A stretch of DNA of 64,000 nt from contig BAIF02000040.1 of NCBI GenBank assembly GCA_000509105.1, positions 1-64,000 of the forward strand. Direction: 5' to 3'. Made by a program: the position numbers and the translations under genes. Within the stretch, counting starts at the first letter, position 1. Each line of letters starts with the position of its first letter. Source of the DNA: Clostridiales bacterium VE202-21 (GTDB taxonomy: Bacteria > Bacillota > Clostridia > Lachnospirales > Lachnospiraceae). This document shows positions 9,347-17,938 of this stretch, piece after piece. The notes below the pieces were generated by a model that was given only the letters and a program-made list of their open reading frames with translations, was not told the DNA's origin and ran no database searches.

Positions 9347-9375
9347 TGGACTTTTACTAGTTGATACTATATAAT
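9347..9375 (+). promoter_or_regulatory. Predicted promoter of the second cobalamin riboswitch transcript
   Basis: TGGACT at 9347-9352 (four of six) and a perfect TATAAT at 9370-9375 are 17 bases apart. The riboswitch starts about 55 bases downstream. This would drive the long surface-protein and ECF operon. Confidence 0.55.
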
Positions 9376-9430
9376 GAACTACATAGATTAAATAGATTAT
9401 TGTTGTTAGTAAGTAATTAAATATATATAT

Positions 9431-9597
9431 TGCGGTGCATTTCCCGGATAATCGGGAAATGATAATAGGGAAACCGGTGCAAAACCGGTACAGTCACCTC
9501 TACTGTAACGTGGACGAAGAAATGATATACCATTGGCATTTATATGCTGAGAAGGTGTTTCGGAGGATGAAGCGAAGTCAGAAAACCTGCCGTGATG
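9431..9597 (+). ncRNA. Cobalamin riboswitch 2
   Basis: Core elements of the cobalamin aptamer appear in order: ATAGGGAAACCGGTGCAAAA around 9465-9484, CTCTACTGTAACG at 9498-9510, and GAAGTCAGAAAACCTGCC at 9574-9591. A stem ahead of the core (CATTTCCCG with CGGGAAATG, 9439-9461) closes one arm. It is followed by an intrinsic terminator at 9668-9710 and then by the first surface protein, so cobalamin should switch the operon off by termination. Confidence 0.9.
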
Positions 9598-9667
9598 ATT
9601 GTTACGATGTATTTCTGGGATGAAGAAATAGTCCGTTTTGTATACTTAAAATATAATATAGTAAAAA

Positions 9668-9710
9668 AGATGAGCTCTTCTATCGGAATGATGGAAGAGC
9701 TTTTATTTTT
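9668..9710 (+). terminator. Terminator of cobalamin riboswitch 2
   Basis: AGCTCTTC (9673-9680) pairs with GAAGAGCT (9694-9701) and is followed by a long T-rich tail to 9710. Flanking A/T bases extend the stem. Its place between aptamer and gene makes it the expression platform. Confidence 0.85.
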
Positions 9711-9877
9711 AGTTATAGGGTATTGGTTTGAAATAAATAGTATAGATACGGAAAAGAACAGAAGAATGCATTACTAAAAGATAGCTAACAGTCAATGCAT
9801 GAAACGGGATGCTGGCTGTTTCTATAGTACATTTCAAGCCTATGGCTAAAAAGGAGAAACAGGAGGGATTAAAAAGA

Positions 9878-12800
9878 ATGAAACGAAAGAAAAGAACAAG
9901 AAGGGGGTTGTCCTGGCTATTGGCGGTGGCAGTGATAATGACCACCGTATTTGCTGGAGGAATGCCGGTTTTGGCAGAAGGAACTGCAGCGGATACGAAT
10001 ATGTTGTCTGAGATCAGCTTTTCTTCTGATCCAAATGAAGAGGGTGAACCTGTCAAACTAATATCAGAGGTTGACCCTGAAACAAAAGAATGCACAGTAG
10101 GTGTTGTTGAAGAGTCGGGGACATTGGGCATATGTGCAGTTTTGAAGGAAGAAGCTGCAGGAGCTACAATTGAGGCTAAGTACCAGAATATTTATAACGA
10201 TAGCGTGACAACAGCAATGACCAGTGGTGAAGAACTGCTGTTAGACAACTTGGTCGAGTATGGCGGGATCAAAGGTGGAGAGGTTCATATCACTGTCACA
10301 TTAGACGACAAGATAGAAGAATATACAGTACACGTGGTTCGATTAACGCCTCTTATGGAAATTTTGGTAAAAGATGGAGATAATTCATATTTGACCGGCT
10401 TTGATGGAAGCAAAACAGAGTACGAGATTACAGTTCCGGGTGGGACAGAATCAGTTGAAGTCAGCCTGGTGGCCATGGTGTGGGGAGATATTGATAATAA
10501 TGTATACACTGTCAATGGTGAGCCTGCTGTATTAGAAGACGGTGCTTTCTACGCAACACGCCAGGTTCCATTAACGGAAGAAAAAACTACAATTGTCGCC
10601 AAAGCAGAAAAGGAAGGGACTGTCGGGAAAGAATATACTCTTAATATCATCAAAGATATTAAAAAAGTCGACCTGACCGTTACAACGAACCCCGCAGATG
10701 CCACTGTAACCATTACAGACGATGCCGGAGCGGCAGTCCAGGGAACAGATGGAGTTTACAGTCTGGAGGCCGGAAAAGATTACAACTATACGATCGAAAG
10801 AGAAGGATTTGTAACTCAGACAGGGACGGTTAATCTGACTGACTCAGAGACCAAAAACTTCACACTGGAGTCCGCGGAAGCACCGCTTCTCCTGAAAGGT
10901 ATTGAAGGATATCAGGCTCAAAATGTTGTATTTGACGTACTTACAAAAGAGGCAACGCTGGTATGCGACACATCCACAAACGTTCAATTAAGAGTCAAGC
11001 TGCATCAAGGCACGACAGATAAAGACATGAAGGTCGTTTATACTTATACGGATAGCGCAGGCAAGGATGTAAATGTTGAATCTACGGCAAAGAATCAGTA
11101 TGAGTCTATGGCAGGTGCTATAAAAGATGATGGCACTCCTAATGATATCACCATTACTGCTACAAAAGGCGGGGTAACAGAAGTTTATACCGTGCATATA
11201 AAACAGCTCACGATTCTGACAGGCCTGCAGTTGAATTATGAAAATGGAGATACACTGAAATTTGATCCTGCATTTAAAAAAACAACCACAGAGTATAGGG
11301 CGAAAGTTCTGAGTGATGTGAATGCGGTTAACATTACAGTTAAGAATCCGGCTGCTGGTAATTCAAAGGTAATGGTTAACGGAACAGAAGTGACCGGCTC
11401 AACCTATAAAATGGATTTGGTTAATGGTGAGAATAAGGCTGTTATTAAAGTGGAAAAAGGGGCAGCAGAGCAAACTTCCTATACCGTCATTATCGATAGA
11501 GTACAGAAAGTTGAATTATCCGTGCAGGTGAACCCCAAAGATGCATTGTTTACGATCTATGATGAGGAGAATGAGCGTATATGGCCGGAGAATGGCAAGT
11601 ATAATCTTTTCCCAGGTGACGATTACAGCTATGCAGTAACAAAACTCGGATATGTAGGCCAGTCAGGTATTCTGAATATCAGCCAGTCCGAGACAAAAGA
11701 ATTTGAACTGAAGAAGGCGGCAGAAATCACGCTTCCTGAACTTGATGCGGATTATCCGGGCTTCCGTTCCGGCCGCGACAATATGTCAGTTGTGGATGCA
11801 AAGACTCCCATTACTCCTGATTCCATTGAAGTAAAGTGGGAACGCCAGACGGGGGAATATGTTAAGCCGACTAGCGGAACAACACCGATCATCGTTGACA
11901 ACAAAGTCTACACACTTTCAGGGAATAAACTTTATGTTCTGGATAAGGAAACAGGAGAGATCCTGAAGACAAGCGAGACAGTAACACCAACCACATTTGG
12001 TTTGATGCCTCCTACATACGCTGAGGGAATGCTCTTTGTACCGCTGGGGAATGGTACAATTCAGTGCTTTAATGCAGAAACACTGGAATCCCTTTGGGTT
12101 TATGAGGATCCGGCAGGCGGACGGAGCGAGAGTGCAATTCGTTATGATGATGGATATATCTATGTTGGATTCTTTACCACTAAAAAATCAGGTTTCGTTT
12201 GTATTTCCGTAACTGATGAAGATCCATCTCAGCAAACGGAAAGAAAGGCAGCAACCTGGAGAGATGACACTCTTGGCAGCTTTTATTGGGATGGCTGCTG
12301 GACCAATGAAAATTATGTAATCTTGTGTACCAATAATGGAGTATTAAACTGTATTGATAAGATGACCGGTGAGATTAAGCAGCAGGTAGATTTAGGAGAA
12401 CAGGTTCGCTGCGATGTTTCCTATTATAATGGAAGAATTTATGTTGCCAGCCAAAAGGGCAAAGTCCATTCTTATAATTTGAAAGAGGACGGAACACTGG
12501 ATACAGAGAATCTGATTAATCCGCTGCCTATAGGCGTGCAGAGTACGAGTACACCGGCCATATACAATAACCGACTTTATGTAGGTATTAACGGCGGTGA
12601 AATGTTCGGCGTAGAAGGCAATGCGATCCTGGTGGCAGATATCGATCCGAAGACAGGGGCAATGACACCGGCATATGCAGTACCGACAGATGGTTACTGC
12701 CAGACTTCCGGTTTGATTATTACCGGTTATGAAAAAGAAGACGGATATGTGTATGTATACTTCCTGGCTAATTCAGCACACGGACAGTTATACATGATTA

Positions 12801-14089
12801 AGGACAAAGCTGGCCTGAAAGAGGCTGATCCGGCATCCGGTTTATTCTATACACCGACTCATGAGCAGTATTGCATCGCAAGTGCGGTTGCAGACAGCGA
12901 TGGCAATCTGTACTTAAAGAATGACTCCGCATGGCAGTTCGTATTAAAGCGTTCAGACGTATATCTGAAAGAGGTAAATATAGACGGCGGAAACGGAATT
13001 ATAGACGGTGGAAAACCATTTGACGGAAGTATCAATTCCCACACGATTCAAGTGGATCCGGGAACAGAAAGCTTCAAGCTGGATCTGACTGCAAATGAAG
13101 GTACAGAGGTTATGATTAATGGAGTACCTGGTTCAATGCAGGATATCAAACTTGTTGACGGAAGAGCTGAGATTGAAGTACAGCTTAAGAAGGGCGGTAC
13201 AGTCAGAACATTTACTTTCCATGTTGTAACAGGACCGGTAGTAAAAGAAATCAGGATTGATAATTCTCCGAATGAAGGAATGGCAAGTGCAGCGTATTCG
13301 TTAGATCCTGCATTTGATCCGATGACTACCGAATATACGGCAGGTGTTGACAAGGTTATGAGTGATGCGTATATCTGGCCGACGCTTATGAGTTCAAAAG
13401 ATAAGATGACAATGACCGTTATCAGTGGAGTTTATAATAAGAACGAAGGCGATGAGATTAAGGGCAGCACGAATTACAAAGGTAACACATATTTTAATGT
13501 TTCCTTTGCTGACAGAGAAAATCCAACAATTGCAAAGGTGAAGCTGACTGTAGCTTCAGAGGATGGAACACAATCTAAAGATTATACATTTACCCTGTTT
13601 ACGCAGAATGCGCTTCCGATTATTACAACTGATGATGGCGCTGTCTCAGAACGTACAGATAACAGTGCAAAGATTAATATGACATCGAATAAGGCGGCAG
13701 AGCTGTATTATCTGGTTCAGGCAGCGGATGCAGCAGCGCCGGACAGCGCTAAGATTATAGCAGAAGGAACAAAGGCAGATGTTGTGGAAGGCAAGAATAC
13801 GATTGAAGTAACGGGCCTGCAAAGAAATGCACAGAAGCTCTATATGGTTCTGAAAGACGCATCAGGCGCCGAATCTGCAGTACGTATTCTGGATATCGCA
13901 TCTGTGATTATATCCGGTGACATGAATGGCGATGGGAAATTAACCAACCTGGATGTATCCATGCTGTTGAACAAGGTAACAGCAAACGAAGATGTTGATC
14001 TGGAAACAGGAGACATCAATGGAGATGGAAAGATAAGCAATTTAGACGTATCTATGCTGTTGAATAAGGTAACAGCAGGCAATAATTAA
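9878..14089 (+). CDS. Secreted beta-propeller protein with cadherin-like/PEGA domains and C-terminal dockerin (paralog 1)
   Basis: This 1403-residue exported protein starts with a basic signal peptide (SWLLAVAVIMTTVFAGG, probable cut after VLA near residue 34). The middle holds cadherin-like beta-sandwich repeats and two PEGA-like segments (VTTNPADATVTITDDAG; VNPKDALFTIYDEEN). A PQQ-type beta-propeller spans about 650-1030, with blades such as KLYVLDKETGEI and GVLNCIDKMTGEI. Two more beta-sandwich domains follow. It ends in a type I dockerin: duplicated calcium loops DMNGDGKLTNLD and DINGDGKISNLD, about residues 1347-1400. Start 9878 is chosen for AGGAGGG ten bases upstream. It is the first gene behind riboswitch 2. 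Cobalamin binding by the propeller is a hypothesis from context; docking onto the cohesin-like protein at 17939 is likely. Confidence 0.85.
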   Translation: MKRKKRTRRGLSWLLAVAVIMTTVFAGGMPVLAEGTAADTNMLSEISFSSDPNEEGEPVKLISEVDPETKECTVGVVEESGTLGICAVLKEEAAGATIEAKYQNIYNDSVTTAMTSGEELLLDNLVEYGGIKGGEVHITVTLDDKIEEYTVHVVRLTPLMEILVKDGDNSYLTGFDGSKTEYEITVPGGTESVEVSLVAMVWGDIDNNVYTVNGEPAVLEDGAFYATRQVPLTEEKTTIVAKAEKEGTVGKEYTLNIIKDIKKVDLTVTTNPADATVTITDDAGAAVQGTDGVYSLEAGKDYNYTIEREGFVTQTGTVNLTDSETKNFTLESAEAPLLLKGIEGYQAQNVVFDVLTKEATLVCDTSTNVQLRVKLHQGTTDKDMKVVYTYTDSAGKDVNVESTAKNQYESMAGAIKDDGTPNDITITATKGGVTEVYTVHIKQLTILTGLQLNYENGDTLKFDPAFKKTTTEYRAKVLSDVNAVNITVKNPAAGNSKVMVNGTEVTGSTYKMDLVNGENKAVIKVEKGAAEQTSYTVIIDRVQKVELSVQVNPKDALFTIYDEENERIWPENGKYNLFPGDDYSYAVTKLGYVGQSGILNISQSETKEFELKKAAEITLPELDADYPGFRSGRDNMSVVDAKTPITPDSIEVKWERQTGEYVKPTSGTTPIIVDNKVYTLSGNKLYVLDKETGEILKTSETVTPTTFGLMPPTYAEGMLFVPLGNGTIQCFNAETLESLWVYEDPAGGRSESAIRYDDGYIYVGFFTTKKSGFVCISVTDEDPSQQTERKAATWRDDTLGSFYWDGCWTNENYVILCTNNGVLNCIDKMTGEIKQQVDLGEQVRCDVSYYNGRIYVASQKGKVHSYNLKEDGTLDTENLINPLPIGVQSTSTPAIYNNRLYVGINGGEMFGVEGNAILVADIDPKTGAMTPAYAVPTDGYCQTSGLIITGYEKEDGYVYVYFLANSAHGQLYMIKDKAGLKEADPASGLFYTPTHEQYCIASAVADSDGNLYLKNDSAWQFVLKRSDVYLKEVNIDGGNGIIDGGKPFDGSINSHTIQVDPGTESFKLDLTANEGTEVMINGVPGSMQDIKLVDGRAEIEVQLKKGGTVRTFTFHVVTGPVVKEIRIDNSPNEGMASAAYSLDPAFDPMTTEYTAGVDKVMSDAYIWPTLMSSKDKMTMTVISGVYNKNEGDEIKGSTNYKGNTYFNVSFADRENPTIAKVKLTVASEDGTQSKDYTFTLFTQNALPIITTDDGAVSERTDNSAKINMTSNKAAELYYLVQAADAAAPDSAKIIAEGTKADVVEGKNTIEVTGLQRNAQKLYMVLKDASGAESAVRILDIASVIISGDMNGDGKLTNLDVSMLLNKVTANEDVDLETGDINGDGKISNLDVSMLLNKVTAGNN

Positions 14090-14111
14090 AATAATTTAGA
14101 AGGATGATAAG

Positions 14112-16067
14112 ATGAAGGCTGGAATAGCAGAACACAGAAAACAGAAAAAAAGATGGATGGCGGGAATATTGGCTATGCTGACTGCTTTTTCAGCCATTAT
14201 CTGGCAGCCGTTAGTCACGAAGGCGGAGGAGACCATTCCTGTGGAGGAATTTGTTCCTGCGGAAGAATCCGTTCCTGTGGAAGAACCTGGTGAAACGGTT
14301 CCTCTCGAAGGAATTAAACTTAATAAAACCGGCCTGGTGATGAAGTCGGGAGACCAGAGAAGCCTGACAGCACAACTGCTTCCGGAAGATACAACTGAGC
14401 AGCCGGAAATCATATGGAATTCGGATGATACGGAAGTTGCAGTAGTGGAAGGAAACGGAAATGAGGCAATTATAACTGCAGCAGAAGGCGGCGGAGGCAC
14501 GGCTGTCATAACAGCATCGGCAGGAGATTTTTCTGCTGAATGTCTCGTTCTGGTAACCGTGCGGGAGCCGTTACTGGAGAGTATCATCTTTATGCAGAAT
14601 AGTTCTGGCAGCAATCGGTATGAACTCACAGAAGGAGTACCGGGCAGCAATGAGTATACGCTCAGAATTCCGGAGAACACCAATGTGCTGTATGCCAGGC
14701 CCCAGCTCAGAGATGATGTGATGGGAACGATTACAGCCAGGTTCATGGATTTGAATACTGGTCAGGAAACTGCGGTTGAGATGCCGGTAGACGAATCCAC
14801 ATCTCTGACCAATAATACTACCGGGCGGATTATCAATGCCTATGATACAGAACCAAAAGAGCTGGTACTGGAAGTGACGGCGGATGATTGGACGGAAATT
14901 TATCAGGTTCATATCGTAAGGGGAACCTATCTGGGTGATTTTAGTCTTACGGATGACAAGGGGGAAGAGATTCCCTATACCCCTGATTTTAAAAAGACCG
15001 TTTATGAGTATGCCGTGCATGTGCCCTCGACTGCCGAGCAGATCAGGATTAACCTGTCACCGGCGGAAGAGACCAGTACAAGTCTGATGGTGAATGGAGA
15101 ACCGGCAGAAAACGGCAGTTACATTTTGCCGCTGCAGGGTCAGGATACAACGGCAGTTTTGAGTGCCGGTGATGGATACCAGTCATCGCCTTATGAATAC
15201 CAGCTTTCTGTGTATGTGGATCCGGTCTGCCGCTTGGATGTAAAGGTAGAACCGGAGGATGCGGTGTTTGCCATTTATGATGCCGGACATGTGAAGCTGA
15301 CCCCAAAAGACGGAAGCTATGAACTGGTCAGTGGGGACGAATATACATATACTGTTTCCGCAGAGGGATATCAGACGCAGAATGGAGCAATCAGACTAAT
15401 ACAAGATGAAGAGAGGACTTTTACCCTGCATAAATCTTCCGGCAGCGGGCTTGAAGAACTGGATGCGCAGTGGGGCGGATACTGGAAAAATGAAAGCAAT
15501 CAGAACATAGTAGATGCCATGGCGCCGGCTGCCCGATTGGAGGCGGAGGTTTCATGGCAAAAGCAGTATGGTGAGAATGCTGATTATGGCAAGAGTGTCA
15601 GTGACGGAATTCTTGTGGAGAATTATATCTGCTGCTTCAACGGCAATATACTCATGTATTTGGATAAGGATACTGGTGAGATTGTAAAAAGCGTAAAGAT
15701 GGCAGCATGGGGGAACAGCTCTTTTACGAAGCCGTTATATGCAGCCGGGATGATCTTTGTTCCGCTCAGCGATGGAAAACTGCAGGCGTTTAATGCAAGA
15801 ACGCTGGAGTCTATGTGGATCTATAAAGATAATGTGGGCGGAAATGCGGCATCGGCGCTTCGATACGATTCCGGATATATATATGCCGCATTTGCAAATG
15901 GCAATCTGGTGTGTATCTCTATAAATGACGAGAACCCGAACAGCACAAATGAAGAAAAACTCGCAGTGTGGAAACAGTATGACAGTAAGGGATATTATAG
16001 AACCGGTGTTTATACCAGTGAAAAATATCTGTTTGCCTGCAGTCATTCCACAACGCTGTACTGCTAG
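14112..16067 (+). CDS. Secreted dockerin/beta-propeller protein, paralog 2, N-terminal part (frameshifted)
   Basis: This is the front half of a paralog of the preceding protein. It has a signal peptide (about residues 14-36), a short VEE/VPAEE-rich linker, a BIG2-type Ig-like domain (near 60-150: LEGIKLNKTGLVMKSG, ending in AECLVLVT), cadherin-like and PEGA-like segments, and the first propeller blades (LMYLDKDTGEIVKS). The frame stops at TAG 16065-16067. Comparison with paralog 1 (NCIDKMTGEI) shows that reading should continue as YCLDKKTGEIVQK in the next frame. One C is missing at about 16063-16064. The complete gene would span 14112-17842, roughly 1240 residues. It begins 22 bases after paralog 1, so it shares the operon. 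Confidence 0.85.
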   Translation: MKAGIAEHRKQKKRWMAGILAMLTAFSAIIWQPLVTKAEETIPVEEFVPAEESVPVEEPGETVPLEGIKLNKTGLVMKSGDQRSLTAQLLPEDTTEQPEIIWNSDDTEVAVVEGNGNEAIITAAEGGGGTAVITASAGDFSAECLVLVTVREPLLESIIFMQNSSGSNRYELTEGVPGSNEYTLRIPENTNVLYARPQLRDDVMGTITARFMDLNTGQETAVEMPVDESTSLTNNTTGRIINAYDTEPKELVLEVTADDWTEIYQVHIVRGTYLGDFSLTDDKGEEIPYTPDFKKTVYEYAVHVPSTAEQIRINLSPAEETSTSLMVNGEPAENGSYILPLQGQDTTAVLSAGDGYQSSPYEYQLSVYVDPVCRLDVKVEPEDAVFAIYDAGHVKLTPKDGSYELVSGDEYTYTVSAEGYQTQNGAIRLIQDEERTFTLHKSSGSGLEELDAQWGGYWKNESNQNIVDAMAPAARLEAEVSWQKQYGENADYGKSVSDGILVENYICCFNGNILMYLDKDTGEIVKSVKMAAWGNSSFTKPLYAAGMIFVPLSDGKLQAFNARTLESMWIYKDNVGGNAASALRYDSGYIYAAFANGNLVCISINDENPNSTNEEKLAVWKQYDSKGYYRTGVYTSEKYLFACSHSTTLYC

Positions 16068-16087
16068 ATAAAAAAACAGGAGAGATC

Positions 16088-17842
16088 GTGCAGAAGACCT
16101 CTCTGCCCTTAGAGGCCGGGGCGGCTTCGACAGCGGTCAGTTACGAAAACGGGCGAATATATTTTGCCACAGAAAATGGATATTTATACAGTTATACATT
16201 GGACGAAGATGGAAAGCTGGATACAGAAAGCAGCACATCCCTGAAGCTGGGAGGCGCAGTCTTTGGAACGCCCCTTGTCTACAATAACCGGGTCTACGTG
16301 GGCAGTGCATCCAAAGATAAGTATGGTGTTGTCCAGGGGCCGTATTACCTGAATGTTGTACAGATAGATGAAACCGCCGGAAGTTTGACACTGGCGTATC
16401 AGATGGAGACTGAATATGGAGCAAAAGGGCCGGGTACTCTGACAACAGCTTATGAACAGCAGGATGGATATGTATATGTATATTTCACCACTGACAGTCC
16501 AAACGGAATGCTGTACCTCTTAAAGGACAAGGCAGGCGCAGATGCGCCGGGAGAGGGAAGCGGTTTATTCTATCAGCAGAGAGAGGTCTCGGGGGCTGGA
16601 AGCGGAAGTGTATTGATTGATCAGGATGGACACATGTATATTCGTTATGAATCCGCATGGCTGTATGCCCTGCGTCCAACAGGGGTATATCTGGAGAGCG
16701 TAGAGCTGGCAGGAGGCAATCCGGTGCTGGATGGTGGCCGAGAGTTTGACGGACAGGCGGTAAAGCACAGTATTCTGCTGGATAGTGGTGAAGATAAGGT
16801 CACTCTTACCCTGAAGGCCAATGAGGGAACGACGGTCTCTGTGGACGGCAAGGAGGGGAATGTACAGGAGATAACATTGACAGACGGCCGGGCGGAGGTG
16901 ACCGTGATTCTGACAAACGGGCAGGAGACCCGCAGTTATCAATTCACTATCCAGCAGAGAAGCAGCGATATATTATTGAAAAATCTGCAGGTGAGTTTTT
17001 CACCCATGGTAACTGTTATGGAGATGGAAATGGAACCGGCTTTCGAGCCGGAGCGTACAGATTATAAAGCCTCGATTTATGGTGAAAGCAGCCAGGCAGC
17101 TTATTATATCTGGCCAAGGCTGCCGGAGGGTTCTTCATCTACAATAAAAGTTACGGTCGAAAGCGGATCAAGTGCGGGGACAGAACTGAAGCCTGTGCCG
17201 ATTTATCTTGGCAAGGAAGTGTTGCAGCGATATACATTACTTACATCGGGACTGATACCGACTGAGGTTGCGGTTACCGTAACGGCTGAGGACGGAAACA
17301 CTCAAAAAGTATATAGAATTACCTTGTTTCAGAACAATGAGCAGCCCAAGATAACAGCTGGTTCAAACGCGCTGATTACCCGCGCGGAGAAAAGTGTGAC
17401 GGTTCGTGTGAACGCGAGTATGGACGGATACTTATACTATCTGTCCGAGCAAAAGACAGCAGTCACAAAAATGCCTACGGCAGCCGAGATACGAAAGAAT
17501 GGGAAAAGGATGGCAGTGAAGGCCGGGGAAAATACCGTGACCATTGATGGGTTCGACCGGGAAGCCGCTGTTCTCTATCTCTATGAGATGAGTTATGCAC
17601 AACGCTGGAGCAGCGGCGTGCAGATTGATATACCGGCTTACACATTTGTGCCGGTCGATCCCTCAGGAAAAGGCGACCTGAATGGGGACGGTAAGATAAC
17701 CAATTTAGATGTGAGTATTCTGCTGGATGCAGTCACGGCGGGGCGACCGTTGTCACCGGATATAGCAGATATGAATAATGACGGAAAAGTAACCAATGTA
17801 GATGTAAGTGCGCTGCTGGATCTGGTAACGAAGGGCAGCTAA
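16088..17842 (+). CDS. Secreted dockerin/beta-propeller protein, paralog 2, C-terminal part (frameshifted)
   Basis: This is the rear half of the gene above; coding sense in this frame begins at 16064, and the ATG at 16088 is not a true start. It has the remaining propeller blades (GRIYFATENGYLYSYTL; NRVYVGSASKDKYG), two cadherin-like beta-sandwich domains (from about 16690 and 16980), and a C-terminal type I dockerin with loops DLNGDGKITNLD and DMNNDGKVTNVD at about 17674-17815. The order of domains is the same as in paralog 1. The dockerin would let the protein attach to a cohesin, most simply the one encoded next. No glycoside hydrolase or other carbohydrate enzyme domain is present, which argues against an ordinary cellulosomal role. 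Confidence 0.85.
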   Translation: MQKTSLPLEAGAASTAVSYENGRIYFATENGYLYSYTLDEDGKLDTESSTSLKLGGAVFGTPLVYNNRVYVGSASKDKYGVVQGPYYLNVVQIDETAGSLTLAYQMETEYGAKGPGTLTTAYEQQDGYVYVYFTTDSPNGMLYLLKDKAGADAPGEGSGLFYQQREVSGAGSGSVLIDQDGHMYIRYESAWLYALRPTGVYLESVELAGGNPVLDGGREFDGQAVKHSILLDSGEDKVTLTLKANEGTTVSVDGKEGNVQEITLTDGRAEVTVILTNGQETRSYQFTIQQRSSDILLKNLQVSFSPMVTVMEMEMEPAFEPERTDYKASIYGESSQAAYYIWPRLPEGSSSTIKVTVESGSSAGTELKPVPIYLGKEVLQRYTLLTSGLIPTEVAVTVTAEDGNTQKVYRITLFQNNEQPKITAGSNALITRAEKSVTVRVNASMDGYLYYLSEQKTAVTKMPTAAEIRKNGKRMAVKAGENTVTIDGFDREAAVLYLYEMSYAQRWSSGVQIDIPAYTFVPVDPSGKGDLNGDGKITNLDVSILLDAVTAGRPLSPDIADMNNDGKVTNVDVSALLDLVTKGS

Positions 17843-17938
17843 AACGCTTAGGGTGCCAGAAAAAGAGTGGACAACATGGTTTTTGAACCATGATAATCCT
17901 ATATAAACAATATAATTACAAAGCAAAGGAGAATTATT

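Noticed and set aside
9435-9777. Two overlapping small open frames before the first surface protein
   Set aside because: They lie across the riboswitch and its terminator and have no ribosome binding site of note.
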